Numbered from the stretch's first letter, positions 11,307 to 23,696 are shown. The stretch is 64,000 bases of DNA from Sycobia sp. Sy_11 (GCA_018907035.1 JACCIC010000169.1:124001-188000), one strand, 5' to 3'. A program made the numbers and translations. The notes: generated from the sequence alone by a model not told the origin.

Positions 11307-14300
11307 CAGTGTGGAGATTTGTTGCTTTCTCACATCTGGCGCCTCCTCAGGTTGCGGATAGGGGATGGCTCGCTACAATTTGTAGAAGGCACTGAGGAAA
11401 TAAAATACTCAGGGCGGACAAAAAAAGCTAATAGGGTGGGCCTCCCGAATTTAAGGCCAATTATGATTAATGTTCGGTATAAACAAGCAGTTTGAAATCC
11501 TTGTAGCTAAATTAATTGATGAGGCCATGGACAAGAAAGCATTATTAATCGCTGGCTATTTTAACGCGTGGTCGACAGCCTGGGAAAGCGCTTCAACAAA
11601 TAACAGAGGTAGTATGCTGCTTGATGGCCTGAATTCTCTTCAACCCTACGTGGTTAATAAGGGATTTGAATCCACTTTCATTAGGGGAGATAAACAATCA
11701 GTCATTGATGTAACATTCACCAGTGATGACCTGATTCAGCGGATCCTTAATTGGAGAGTAAGCGACCTTTACATTCACAGTGATCACAGGACGATCTTGT
11801 ACAAGATTGCAGAGAAGAAAGTGAAGAACAAGTGCAATGAGTGGATGCCCACACAGAAATGGAACATCAGATCGCTAGACTGTGAAGTGTTCGCCACTAT
11901 AATATCAGAAGAGCGTTTAGAATATGGTGCACCAGGCCATCTGGCAAATGCACTCATGAAGCATATCTCTGAAGCATGCGATGCATCGATGACTAGGATT
12001 AAGAGCGGATTTAAACATCGTCAATCTGTCTACTAGTGAACAAATAAAATTGCAGAATTGCGCAAGCAATGTCATCGCGCACGCAGACTTGCCCAAAGAG
12101 CCCGCACCCAACGTGATACGTTTAATAGTTTATTTAAAGAAGCACAAAGAGCGCTTGTCAAGGCCATTAAGGCAAGCAAGCGTCGATGCTGGCTTGAACT
12201 GTGCGCAGAGGCCAGCAATGACTTATGGGGACGACCATACAAAACAGTAATGGCACGATTGAGTAGAGCACCAATGCAACCCACTAGCACGGTATTGATT
12301 GATAAGATTGTTTCCGCTCTCTTTTCCAATGACACCCAAGGGACTGTACTACGCACGCAACACTCGGATAATATACCTCCTATAACAGAAATGGAGCTAC
12401 ATAATGCTTACGCTAAGATTAGAGACAATGCTGCCCCTGGCTCTGATGGTATCCCTAATGCTGCAATTAAGTTGGCGATACAGAAGAACCCATCTATATT
12501 TCTAAAAGTATATAATGCTTATCTTCTTGAGGGTATTTTTCCCGATTGCTGGAAAACTCAAAGGTTAGTTCTGTTACCTAAGGGCAATAAGCTACTTGAT
12601 GATCCGTCATCATACAGGCCATTGTGTATGCTCGATTCGATAGGTAAAATATTTGAAAAAATAATATGTATCCGACAGGAAGCATTCACTGAAGGATTGC
12701 ACGGCTTATCCTAACACCAATTTGGATTTCGGAAATCAAAATCAACAGTCGATGCTATTAAACTGGTAGTATGTACCGCAAGAAATACAATCAGTGGTAA
12801 GAGATGGAAAGGTGGTACTAAACAGTATTATGCCATTGTCGTTCTAGATGTCAAGAATGCCTTTTACTCAGCGCGCTGATCTTCTATTATGAGTTCTCTT
12901 AAAGAGTTCGGAGTACCTGGTTATCTACAGAATGTTATGGCAAGCTACATTGAGAATAGGATAATATTATACCGAACGGATGAAGGCATTGTATCGCACA
13001 AGGTTACTGCGGGAGTCCCCCAGGGCTCGGTTATGGGACCTATATTGTGGAATATTATGTATGATGGCGTGTTGAGGATTCCACAACCGCCTGGTTCAAT
13101 AACAGTAGGCTACACCGACGATATCGTACTAGTAGTGACGGCTAAGACCCTTGATGAACTCACTGAAAATGCCAATGAGGCAATCAGCAACATCAGTAGA
13201 TGGATTAAGTCGGCTGGTCTACAATTAGCGGAGCACAAGACAGAAGTAGTTCTTGTCAGCAGTCGTAACAAGGTAGATAGTATTACTCTTATAGTTGGTA
13301 GCTGCCGCATTAGCTCTGCGCCATCTTTACGATACTTGGGTGTACAGCTTGATGCCAGATTAAACTTCAAAGAGCAACTAAAGATATTTGGTGAAAAAGC
13401 CCAACGAGTTGCAGCTGCCTTGTGTCGGCTCATGCCTAACATTGGTGGCCCACGCCCACTCCAGAGGAAGCTATTAGCTTATGTTGTTAATTCTGTCAGC
13501 ATGTATGCAGCGCCAATCTGGCATCATGCATGTGGAATTAAATCGTATTGTGGGTTGGCCATTACGACCCGTCGCCGCTCCTCTATACGAATTATTAGTG
13601 GTTACAGGACAGTATCCACCGATGCTGCTGAGGTACTTGCCGGAGTTCTTCCTTTCGATTTAGCTGCAGATGAACTGGCTAGGCTGCACAACATATGTAA
13701 GTCCGCAGTGGATTCTCTACAAGGTGCTAAAAACGTGGAACGTCATCGTTTTATAGAAATATGACAGAGACGATGGAACGATTCTAACAAAGGGCGATTG
13801 ACTTATCGCATCCTTCCAGACATACAAAGATGGATCAACAAGAAACATGGGGAACTAGATTTCCACCTAACCCAGTCGCTGACTGGATATGGTTGTTTTA
13901 GTTTCTATTTCCACCGTTTTCACCTGGATAATAATGATTTCTACCCCATCTGTCCGATATTGGTTGAGGATGCCGAGCACATATTAGTGAGCTGCCCTCG
14001 TTTTAGAACACAACGTGAGCACTTGATGAACACCATCAATAAGCCAATAAGACCAGAGAGCATCCTATCAATAATGCTGGAATCTTCTGAAAACTGGAAG
14101 GCAGTAGCCAGTTTCGCAAAAGAGGCGATGACCAAACTTAGAAATGCCGATAGAATTAGGCGAATGGCCCAGGATGAATTAGGCTAGCTGATTCTATTTT
14201 AAGTGGCAGAGGACGAACACCGAACCCCTGATCACTTGTGTGGATGGGGGACGTAGGATAGTATCATAAGAAGAGGAGTCGTATAGGCTAACTAACAGCC

Positions 14301-14392
14301 CCGCCGAAGTAATATTCCCGGATAGTTCCGGCGGGATGCTGGTTTCGAGAGGCCACTACTGCAGAGCTTGCTTTGCCTACACCTACTAAAAA
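11307..14392 (+). mobile_element. R1-clade (Waldo-like) retrotransposon between AC tracts
   Basis: A non-LTR element whose coding part is at 11470-14187. It is bounded on the left by an AC microsatellite (11275-11306) and on the right by another (14393-14424). Members of the Waldo lineage of the R1 clade are known to insert specifically into AC-type repeats, so this arrangement suggests such an insertion. The ORF1 and the first part of the endonuclease are missing. The left 160 bp (11307-11470) is therefore either the element's own 5' end joined by an internal deletion, or a 5' fragment. The 3' untranslated region runs from 14188 to the AC tract. Confidence 0.7.
11470..14187 (+). pseudogene. 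R1-clade ORF2 pseudogene: endonuclease end, RT, zinc knuckle
   Basis: One reading frame runs the full length with no frameshift, interrupted only by nonsense codons: TAG-TGA at 12034-12039, TAA at 12712-12714, TGA at 12877-12879 and TGA at 13762-13764. In order: the C-terminal half of an APE-type endonuclease (GYFNAWSTAW, IHSDHRTILY); RT fingers (NAAPGSDGIPN, SSYRPLCMLDS, HQFGFRKSKSTVDA); the palm with LDVKNAF and GVPQGSVMGP; the active site YTDD (13111-13122) in place of the usual YADD; a thumb/connection region; and a C-terminal CCHC-type segment around CPICPILVEDAEHILVSCPRF-like residues near 13950-14000. Two of the stops replace Trp, consistent with G-to-A changes. The protein would be inactive. 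Confidence 0.9.
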
Positions 14393-14459
14393 ACACACAC
14401 ACGCGCACACATACACACACACATCTACATATATTGATATAATTGTATATTGCGAGGTC

Positions 14460-15300
14460 AGACAATTAAGTAATGTGATAAAATTCAAAATTCGAGTATA
14501 TTTAAAAATTAAGGTACATCGCTGCGATCTCCTTCAAAGTAACCTCCTCATGCATCTATACACTCATTCCAGCGAGTTTTACAGTTTTCGTAATCATTCT
14601 GGAACACTTCTTGTGGGACCTCTCCGATACCCTCGTCACAGATTCTTGGATGTCTTCAATGGAGTCAAAATGTCGACCTTTGACGAATTTTTTCAAATGG
14701 GGGAATAGGAAAAAGTCTCAGGGTGACATGTCTGGTGAATAGGGCGGTTGTGGTAGCATTGCGATGCCTTTAGACGCCAAAAACTGAGACATTGAACGTA
14801 CTGTGATAGGGAGCATTGTTGTGATCCAGAACCCAAGTCTTCGCGATCGCTGAACGCACTCTGAGCACCGCTTTTTGTAATTTTTCGAGCAGATTGCGGC
14901 AGAATACTTGATTTACAGTTTATCCAGATGGTACAAACTCTTTGTGAACCACCCATTTGCTGTCGAAGATACAAATGAACATGGTTTTCACTTTAGACTT
15001 GCTCATTCTCGGCTTCTTTGGCCTTGGCGCACCAGGGTTCGCCAAAGTTTGTCGATTAGTTTCGGGGTCACATTGAAAGAACCAACTTTCATCAACAGTA
15101 ATAATTCAATTGAGAAGAGTAGGATCACTTTCAATCTTCTCGAGACAATCTTGAGCGATGTTCATTCGGTGGGCTTTTTGTTCATTTGAAAGGTTCTTCG
15201 GTACCATCTTCGCGCACAGCTTTTTCATGGCGAAATGTTCGATTAAAATCTTTCTAACTTGTTCGCGACAGTTTCGCTTCGTATGTATTTAGGAACATAA
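14460..15300 (-). pseudogene. Mariner-like transposase pseudogene (third lineage)
   Basis: Read on the minus strand from about 15240 down: NEQKAHRMNIAQDCLEKIESDPTLL-like residues, then VDESWFFQCDPETNRQ (first catalytic Asp), PRPRKPRMSKSKVKTMFI, FVPSG-TVNQVF, and DHNNAPYHST in place of the HDNAPxH motif. Heavy decay with frame changes follows through the third Asp region to a KTRWNEC-type tail near 14560. The left boundary near 14455 carries GAGGTCAGACAATTAAGTAA, typical of the terminal repeats of this mariner group. The N-terminal DNA-binding half is missing, so it cannot be active. Confidence 0.75.
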
Positions 15301-16460
15301 ATTCCTGCAATAATACTAAAAAGAAAAAAAGGAGATATTTAAAATCATACTAGAAATATATCGAGTCCATAATGAAGCGACGACGTTTATGTCGATAAAC
15401 CCTCCATGCTTATATTTGGCACGTACGGAGTTGGAGGAGCAGATACGCGCACGGCGTAGGCGGACTGACTGTGGATCGCCCTCAGGTACCTGCGTGACCG
15501 CGTGAGACTGTCTGCGCGGACTTCACCTGGTAACCAGACCCCCTGTAAAACCCCTATTGGACCTCAGCTGAAAAGCGTACGAAAAGGTTCATACGTTTTT
15601 CGCTGAGACATAGAGAAACATTCATTCGTCTTTCTGCCACCGTTGTGTCTAATCGCTTTGAAATTCTGAACCGCTTTTGATTTCTGCGTTAATAAACAAA
15701 AAAATTACTGAACCGATTGCTCTGAAATTTGATATATAGATTCTATATTATCTTCGGAAGGACATCGGCTATGTTTTTTTATTGCAAATCATTTTACTTT
15801 CATCAATAAATTAAGTTAACAGTCTTAGCACCCAGTTTCATCAGCCGCCGTAGTAGTTCGCTTAAACTATTAATACCAGGCCAGATCAATTGAATGGTCG
15901 TATCCAACTTTGGAGTTCATATCCTGAAAAAGGTACGATGTTAGTTGATATTAACCTTTTTGTTCTCAAGGTTAATCATACACTACTCTCACACCTTATG
16001 GATATCTTTTGATTTCTCTAAATTTTATTATTTCTTATATGAGACAATCTGTCTCTTTCTCCGTTTTCTCTTATAAAATGGTTGTGTATGCAAAATTTTA
16101 TCTAAAAACAATTCACATAAGCACAATTAAAGTATTTTAAAACTTAAATTAGTATTAATATACATATTAAAAGTTGTTTACAGCAATTTCCCCTTATAAA
16201 ACTCTTTCGCTGATGTGGAGTGCACACCAGCTATATAGCTATAACTCTGCTATAAGAATATTTCTACTTCACTTTATTATATTTTGGTAATTTTTAGTTT
16301 TTTTGAAAGTAATCTTTAAAGAACTCCGAAATTTTACTAAACTAAACAATGCTTTGGCGTTCAACTCTAACACCAATGGCTGTCATTTTTTAGTTCTCCT
16401 CTCCTGTGCTAGTTGTATAAAATCATTGAGACAATCTGGGTAAGTCTAATATAGGTCGGA
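15300..16460. other. Unassigned DNA with a GC-richer island
   Basis: Positions 15360-15640 are clearly richer in G and C than their surroundings and partly open on the plus strand, with Arg-rich residues (RARRRRTDCG). This looks like the leader or LTR of an old retroelement, but I see no matching partner repeat. The rest, 15640-16460, is AT-rich with nothing recognisable. Confidence 0.35.
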
Positions 16461-16464
16461 AATT

Positions 16465-16645
16465 GAGGCCTCTGGATCGCTAGAGGACACTAGTAACTTG
16501 GTGATTCGAGTCAAATCCGGATCTCGGCCGATTGACACAGGTATCGCTGTAACAATTTCTATGCATTTTGTTTACAAAAACACATCGTAGACCTCCATCG
16601 CTGATTAGTACTTTTATTTGGAAGCATAAATAAATCAATGTTAAA
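16465..16645 (+). mobile_element. tRNA-derived SINE, diverged copy
   Basis: A plus-strand relative of the SINE at 2856-3059. The shared order is GAGGCCT at the 5' end, then CTAGTAACTTGGTGATTCGAG, CTCGGCCGATT-ACACAGG, TTTGTTTACAAA, CATCGTAGACCTCC, CGCTGATTAG and the tail GGAAGCATAAATA. The A box region and B box (GAGTCAAATCC) are degraded, so this copy is older. I see no clear target-site duplication. Confidence 0.85.
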
Positions 16646-17540
16646 CAATATAAATATATATATGCGAAATATCAACTTTTTGAAGTGTAAACTGCTTTAA
16701 AGAAGCTTTTTTTATACGGAAACGACGATAGATCAATTATCTATAGGAATATAGATTTATACATAGAGTACATTTGACATAGATATAAATGAACTGTTTA
16801 AAAAATCAGTTAAATTATTATCTCGGGTAAAATGAGATGGGGAATACTAGTTTCTTATATTTGAAAAAGATCCAATCATGTCATTCTTATTATATATAAT
16901 TTAAGATACCTCCCACATGTATAGATTTTTTTTAATAGTAATTTTAAAATATTTTATTTACATAAATAATTATTTATCGTCTATATCTTTACAATTCAAA
17001 CTTTATAATAAAATTTTTAAATGTCTCCACAATTTTTAAATAATTCTTTTTTATTGAAATTTGAAAATCTCACTTGAGCACGTACCGACTACCACTAAAA
17101 TTTACTATTCAATACACAGAGCTCACGTCCGTCACAGAAACGGCATTATGACTTATATAATTGCACATGATTACGAAATATACCTAATCGACTAATAGCA
17201 CATGCACTGGGTGTCAGGTGATTGCGGCCTTAGGCTCGATACGGTTCTGTACGTATCTATGCATAGCTGAACATTATATCTTAAGTTGTATGAGTAACGA
17301 TAATTGGATAAAGGGGCGGAAAAATAGATCGTCTCCTTCCGTTACAAGTATAATTCAGCAAACGGGGTTAAAGTGGGAATGAACCCGTTTTTCGCCAAGT
17401 TGAAATATCAATAAGTTTTTCCCCGATTCCAAAAAACACGATAGGTGGGTATACTGAAAATAGCTAGGATAATGTATTTAGGTAGTAGAGTATAGGTAAT
17501 TGCGGTAATAGAGAAGCGAGTTACGACGATACCAGGGTTA
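16646..17540. other. Unassigned AT-rich DNA
   Basis: No gene is visible. The section 17090-17480 is less AT-rich and directly precedes a Gypsy gag-like start. It may be the leader or LTR remnant of that element, but I cannot show a repeated terminus. Confidence 0.35.
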
Positions 17541-18520
17541 GCATGAGTAACGTAGCCGAAAACCAAAATCGCGACATGTAGGCACTTATACAGATGCTAG
17601 AGCAGTAATTTGCTGAGTTAAATGTGAAAATAGAAAAACTTGTGCACACATCGATGAATTCTTGCGGGAGATACAGGCACGACATGAGCGCAAGAACGAT
17701 CAGGGTGCCGAAAAACCAGGTGGAAATCGCCCAAAATCATGTTCCACAAAACGTCTGGAAGAAACGATTTTCTCCGTGCATAAAAATGCAACTTTTAAAG
17801 ACAACGACGATAAGATCATGGTATAAGCGAATAAAATGCTCGCTAAGGAAGACTATCTAGTTAGAACCTTCTCCTTCACACTCCGAGCAGGACATCAGAT
17901 TCTAGAGGCGACGCACGCCAGTACGAATATCGAACTCAAACGATGCGCGACACCACCAAACATGAACAGCGAAACCGGGTGTTACATACTGAAAGCATCA
18001 AAAACGCTGCGTAAGCAACTGCAGTGATTGCGTCGAACATTTGAATCGCGTACAAAATTCAGTCAGGCCAAACCGAATTACAGTTTTTAGGACACACTGT
18101 AAATCAGGAAGGGTTTCAGCTGAACTGTAAAAAAATCGACGCAGTTCGCAACTTCCCCGTATCAAAAACAGTGCAGGAGATGCGACGATTCCTAGGACTA
18201 ATAAATTTTTATCACGGATGATTTCCCCATGCTGCAGAGGTATAGCGTCTGTGTAAACTTTTGAAAGACGCAAAGGTTAAAGACAGTCGCATGATAACAT
18301 GGAACGATTTATCTAATGAAGCTTTCAAAGAATGTAAATGGAGTGCAATAGTGATAACGGAAATGGCTTCCCCCGATGAGTATTCGGAGATTCAATCGAT
18401 TCATCGCCGATGCGTCAAATATTGCAAAGGCTGCGGCTTTGGTATAAAAAGGCGGAGACGAGTGGCGATTACTCGTCTTTTTCTCGCGAAACTTTACAAC
18501 GACGTAAGCTTAGTAAGCCA
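17541..18520 (+). pseudogene. Ty3/Gypsy remnant: gag start and RT/RNase H piece
   Basis: Two parts of one decayed plus-strand element. At 17541-17700 a gag-like start gives MSNVAENQNRDM followed by a Leu/Gln-rich stretch with stops. At about 18060-18330, in mixed frames, the end of the reverse transcriptase is recognisable (FLGHTVNQEGF, then KKIDAVRNFPV, then VQEMRRFLGLINFYHG, and later the start of an RNase H-like segment). Everything between gag and the RT end, including protease and the RT active site, is missing or scrambled. It is comparable in state to the element at 32050-33950, which contains the complementary protease and integrase parts, so the two may be one family. Confidence 0.7.
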
Positions 18521-19364
18521 CCATCGATAGGGGTTACCTTTCATATATTTCGTGATCCGTAAGTTCTTTTACTATTTAGACTGGAGTTTTGATATACTTA
18601 CCGAATTCAAACTCTCGATCTACTTCATGAATCACGATCAAGATAAAGCCCCTGTACATTGCTAACAGCTAACATATATAGCGCAATTGAATATAAATTT
18701 TTTTACCGACGAAGCCCTGTCGTAAGTAAAATCATTCCGCATAGTAGCGATCATCAAATGGAATATAGGGTAGAATCGAGAAAAACAAAAGTAAACGCTT
18801 TCAGGCTTTCCATGCTTTCTGTGGCCAAAAAGCTAACTCACGAACAGGATATCGATAGCATATTATTCACCTTTAGAGTTCCAGGTTTTGAGAAATTTCA
18901 AAAGCTCCGTTTTTTTATAAAAAGTGAGTTTAGACCATGCACAAAAGACTAAACTAAGGCTAAATATTTGGAAAATCGGAGCATGACACTTCCAGGCGTT
19001 ATCCCGGCCCGATACTGTAATGTGCATGGTACTTTTTTTCGTAAAAAACGTTTAGAAAATTTCCTCAGTCTCAAAAATATTTTCCTAGGGGTTTTTGTCG
19101 CTGTGGAATACGATTCTGCAATCAAACTTTCAAAATTCAAAATTTCGAATTCAAGATGGCGACCAACTTAAACTAAAATTGTTTTTTTCACTGATTATAC
19201 GGGAAATAAGCGATATAAATGTTCACATGATTGATTTTCCACTTTTATCCGCTAATTATTTCTTCAATACAAACCCATTTCAAAATTAAACAGAATCAAC
19301 AACGTGGGAGTGTCAAGCATCTGATACCATGTAACTTTAAAATTTTTTTTTATATTTATAGATT
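18521..19364. other. Unassigned DNA
   Basis: Open stretches on both strands here are short and show no family motif. The patch around 18990-19170 contains AAGATGGCGACC and long runs of T, as decayed transposons often do, but I cannot name it. Confidence 0.3.
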
Positions 19365-20240
19365 TATTCATGATCATGGTAAATCATTTTTAGTGTGATA
19401 TACATAGAAAAAAGGGTAATGCACAAGAAAATGGAACATTTGTGACATTAAAATCTAGTCTCTGATCTTTCTTTGGTCATGTTACACAAACGTCATCGCT
19501 TTTTCTTCTGCGTAAATACAGGTAAATGTTCGTCCACGAGACGTTTAGGTATTGACCGATTTAGTATCGGTTGATCTTTCAAACCAAGAATCGATGAAAC
19601 AATTTGTTTTCTAAGATCCGAAAACGATAATCTAGCATTGGTTATATTATATAAAACATGAGCATTTATAAAGCCATATCGAGTAAGTGAAAGTATAATT
19701 TTTTATACCACTTAAACGATTTTCTGATGGATTCTGTGAATGATAGCTCCTTGTTAATGAAATCTATTCATGTTATAATCGATAGTAGACGAAGGTTTTA
19801 TTTTATTCTCTTTTATAAGATAGTTTTTTTGGCCTTTTTAACAGTTTTAACAAACTGTATTGAATCTCTAATTCATGTACACATGTTATTATGTATAACT
19901 TCATTTTATCCTGCCACTTTAGGAACATTCAAACCATATTATGAGCCATTTCAACTTTGCCTTGATTGAGTTTCTCATTCAAGGCAGGTAGCCCTTTTCT
20001 ATTTTTTCTGATTGTCCTGTATCAGTATCGCCTGAAGCGTCTAGTTCAAAGGAACCACATTCTGTATTCGCACCCGTATAAACGATGAAATCTAAAATGA
20101 TTTCGGTTTGGCAATCTACAAGCATGAAGATTTTTATACCAAACCGATGGCGTTTCAATGGTAAATATTGTTTGAAAGACAATTCCACAGAATTTCCACA
20201 GAACAAGGCTTTCATCAATACAAAGTTATTGTCCTGGATC
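19365..20240 (-). pseudogene. piggyBac transposase remnant
   Basis: On the minus strand the open piece 20218-19979 contains SFKQYLPLKRHRFGIKIFML followed by DCQTEIILDFIVYTGA. This is the diagnostic piggyBac core, in which the family has DE, then LSFKQYLPxKPxKxGIK, then a D-x-x-TGY segment and xxYTG. Downstream, in broken frames, are residues like VYHNNMCT, a Lys-rich stretch, an LSFSDLRKQIVSSI-like helix, a basic QKKKR stretch, and finally a Cys-rich tail (C-x2-C then C, near 19460-19400), in the order of the piggyBac C-terminal region. Many stops interrupt it. The N-terminal third and termini are not visible. Confidence 0.82.
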
Positions 20241-21289
20241 TAAAATATTTGAAAATTTGCTTTTATTTATATTTATCATTCATATTATTTATAAAAATAA
20301 TGTTAATTTGGTTTGTTCTCCCTCCCCCTTTTAGAAGGAAATATTTTGAATAGCATGTGATTTACTATTAATTTTTTTATTAATTGTTTTTCGTTCGTTG
20401 ATTATTATTTTATGGAATTTATCCCTTTTTGGGTGTACACGTATTTATTCTAAAAACAAAATTGATCATTCGTTCTTGCTTATGTATCGTCTCGTCAAAT
20501 CGATCAAATTATCTATATAAGTGCATTCTAAAATTGGAATAGTATTTATATTTTTAGACATGTCAAAAATTATAGACGTGTATAATATTAGTCGCACCTT
20601 CTAGAAATGTAGAGTGCGTGATTCTGCTGGTCACCGCTAGGTACGCGGCTGGTTGTTTTTGCGTAGTTCGTACTCGACTTTGCCATGTGAGGTGGAGCGT
20701 GTGCACGTCTGGGTTGTTTAGGATGGGATAAGGTCAAGGCATCTTCGTGTTTTTATCCCCAAATTATTATTTCTTTTAGGTAAATGTTTTTATTTTTATA
20801 AAATTTATTTATGGAGATTTATTTATGGATATACTACAATACGTATGTATATAATTACTCGATAGAAAATTAGTACATTATGTTTTGCATATGTCCACGT
20901 GTACTTACATATTATACATTATTGATATTTTCATGCATGTGTAAAAAAAATGAAAAGTCTATTTTTATTGGTTTTTTGTTCACATTATATTTTTTTCAAG
21001 TTATTATTTCGTCTTATAGTAATAAAATTTATAAACCTTTCTCTGTCTTTCCCCTTTTTTTGTTGCATTAGTATGATGTTGGTATGTATATTTGAATAAA
21101 AAATTTCTTGAGTGTTATTTATTTATTTATTTTATTTATTTATTTTAATGATTTATAATTAGTTTTTTACATTTTTTGATTATTATTATTTTCACATTTT
21201 TCTCTTATTGAATTAAGGTTCTACTTCTATATTAAAAAAAAATATATGGATGGGAATTGGGTTTCTTAAGTCCTCTAATATTAGAAAGG
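20241..21289. other. Unassigned AT-rich DNA
   Basis: No gene seen. A GC-richer patch at 20585-20740 stands out but has no recognisable content. The rest is dominated by T-rich and TTTA-repeat sequence. Confidence 0.4.
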
Positions 21290-21735
21290 ACTGCTCACGG
21301 TGGAAAATAAAAGTAAAGATAAAAGAAAAAATTTAGAACTTTATTATTTTTTTTGTTACTTACTTTTATTAGATTTTTGTTGAACTCTCGAACCACTGAG
21401 AAGAGAGAGAGAGAGAGAGAGAGAGAGTTGAATACTAATGCTAAGCTGCTACTGCTACTGATAGCAATGCTAATACTGATAGGCGTCCTTAGTAGTGCTG
21501 AACGAGAAACTACACTTGAATGGACTGGAGTAGACTAAAGTAGTAGTAGAGTAGTAGTAGTAGTAGACCGAGAGTGTAAAAACCAGCTTCTTTTATAGTG
21601 GAGATGCGGATGGTTCCTATTGCTCGGGATATGTATCCCAATGATTGGCGCGGAAAATTCGGGGGCCTGCGCCTGATAAAAATAGCCTCTCTCTCTTACT
21701 TTCCTAGATGGCGTTAGGAATATCAATTTACAAAT
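21290..21735 (-). other. Possible solo LTR or LTR fragment
   Basis: A compact GC-richer block in AT-rich DNA contains, on the minus strand, CACTATAAAAGAAGC (TATA-like) downstream of a GCGCCAATCATTGG patch. It also has GA and AGT microsatellites at 21403-21427 and 21541-21565. Composition and layout resemble the U3/R region of the LTR at 46810-47465. No paired repeat or target duplication was found, so this is only a suggestion. Confidence 0.25.
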
Positions 21736-21834
21736 ATATTTGTGGTTTCTTATTTTATATTTATTCATATTAATATAAATTCTTATATTTATCTATACGA
21801 TGACATGTTTCTTCCCTTTTGCCCTTCACTGTTC

Positions 21835-22331
21835 CAAACAGTGGCCAAGCGGGGATTGACGGCCAGTAAGGTTTTGCTGTGTGTTTGGTGGGATTGGAAG
21901 GAAATCATCCACTATGAGCTACTCCTATATGGCCAGACGCTTAATCCTATCATGTACTGTGAACAACTGGACCCCTTGAAGCAGGCTATTGACCAGAAGC
22001 GTCCGCAATTGGCCAACAGGAAGGGTGAGAGTTTTCCACCAGCACAACGCCAGACCACAACTTCGTTGATGACTCGTTAGAAGCTACGAGAATTCGGATG
22101 GGAGGTTTTATCGCATCCACCATATAGCCCGGACATAGCGCCAAATGATTACCACCTGTTCCTGTTCATGTCGAACGCCCTTGATGGTGTAAAGTTGGAC
22201 TCAAAAGGGGCTTGTGAAAAGTGGCTGTCCGACTTCTTCGCAAATAAGGAAAGGGGTTTCTACGAGAGGGCTAGATACCCCTCTTGCCGTGTAGATGGAT
22301 ATAGATTATCGAAGAAAACGGCGCATATTTG
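21835..22331 (+). pseudogene. Mariner transposase 3' fragment
   Basis: Starts abruptly inside a transposase: KVLLCVWWDWKEIIHYELL, then QTLNPIMYCEQL and KRPQLANRKG. The second catalytic Asp region is lost by frameshift (VFHQHNARPQL-like). A TAG at 22078 is followed by LREFGWEVLSHPPYSPDIAPNDYHLF, in which Asn precedes the third Asp, then an FFANKERGFYERA tail. This is the irritans-type mariner layout. The first half of the gene and both termini are missing. Confidence 0.85.
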
Positions 22332-22495
22332 AAGTAAATCCGACTACTGTAAAACTTTTTATAAAGCATTGATTGAAGAGTAAAAAAGCGGAAGCGAGAT
22401 ATTTGACAACATAATATTATACAGAAGAAATTGTAATTGCGTTATTTGTACATCTATCTGATTCATACATTTACATTAGTCGACATTTTATGTAT

Positions 22496-22520
22496 ATATA
22501 TCTATATATATATATATATA

Positions 22521-22573
<53 letters not shown>
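22496..22573. repeat. (TA)n microsatellite at the edge of an LTR
   Basis: About 35 TA units with two TC interruptions. It abuts the LTR that starts at 22574, so the Gypsy element probably inserted into or next to TA-rich DNA. This also hides any target-site duplication. Confidence 0.95.
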
Positions 22574-22576
<3 letters not shown>

Positions 22577-23696
22577 GACGGCAATTTCTCGCCATTTCAC
22601 TTACCTTGAGGCAATGCTGCATGCGTCCGCGGGTACTCCGTATTAACCTGAAAAGGGACTAGGGAGATTGACAGGACAAATCAATGCACAGTAAGTTCTG
22701 TATCAAACAACGAGCTTCACGCTCTTTTATTCACTCGCGCATACTTTCACACTCGTTACGCTGCGATTTCACGCGTACACACACATATCACATAACATAC
22801 TCTCGCCTCACTCATAGTAGCTTTTTCCGTTACACTTCCACGTACATTCTATTCCGGCGCGAAGACAAGCAATATAATTACAATTACTTCCGATACACGG
22901 GGGACGGGGACACGCGATCGGGACGCAACACGGACGGACGATTCGCATGAATACGATCGCGGCGCGGATACGCCGACAGCGGACGCGACGACCCTAATCT
23001 TTAGTGCACTTTATTAAAGGTAATGAAAACTACTTGCCTTAGCCGTTCTCCGCTGTGCGACCCCGGACTTCCTGGCGAGCTGGCTGCTAGAGACGCGGCA
23101 GTCGTCGCCCTCTCTCTCCCTCTCTCTCTCCCTCTCTCTCTCTCTCGCTGGTCGACTCCCGTCGGGCAGGCCGTTGGAGATGCTGCTACTGCTGTGGCGT
23201 CGGCTGGGTGGAGATGGCGACAGAGAGCGGGATGCTCTCTGGCCGTGTACGACTCCGGTCGGGCAGGGCGCGGCAGGCGCTGCGGAGGCGAAGGCCGTCG
23301 GCAGCATGGTGGTGACTGGGGAGCAGGTTGCTCTCCTTATGCGTACAAGGCTTCGATGGGCGCCGTCGTAGCTGAGAGCTGGACGCTTGCTGGATCCTCT
23401 TCGTCAGAAACATATATGCTAATAATGAGCCTCTTGGCTTACAGAGATACCTCGGCTGACGTGCGTAGGTGTACGAGCCACTCTCGATGCAGGGTTATAG
23501 GTTTTTCGTCAGGACGTGAGTTGTCGAGGTTAAGAACGTCTACACTGCGCCATGGCTTGACGGAGAAGAAAGCCTTCGCCTCTCTCTCGGTCAAGCGTCG
23601 TGTCGCGCGTGCCCTTTAGGCTCGCGAATGCATTATTCGCGTTTCCGCGCGTACGCGGTTTTACATGCACGGGGACCGCCGATCGGGGTGGTTACA
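22574..23696 (-). repeat. 3' LTR of the decayed Gypsy element
   Basis: On the minus strand it starts TGTAACCACCCCGATCGG at 23696, immediately after the polypurine tract, and ends GAGAAATTGCCGTCACA at 22574, giving the standard TG...CA ends and a length of 1123 bp. It is GC-rich compared with its surroundings and contains a (CT)n tract near 23110-23150. Open frames across it are fortuitous. Confidence 0.8.

Noticed and set aside
22437..22646. Open frame of repeating Ile-Tyr residues
   Set aside because: A translation of a (TA)n microsatellite running into the LTR.
23014..23619. Long open frames on both strands (up to 198 codons)
   Set aside because: They lie wholly within the GC-rich LTR 22574-23696, run in both directions, and cross a CT microsatellite.
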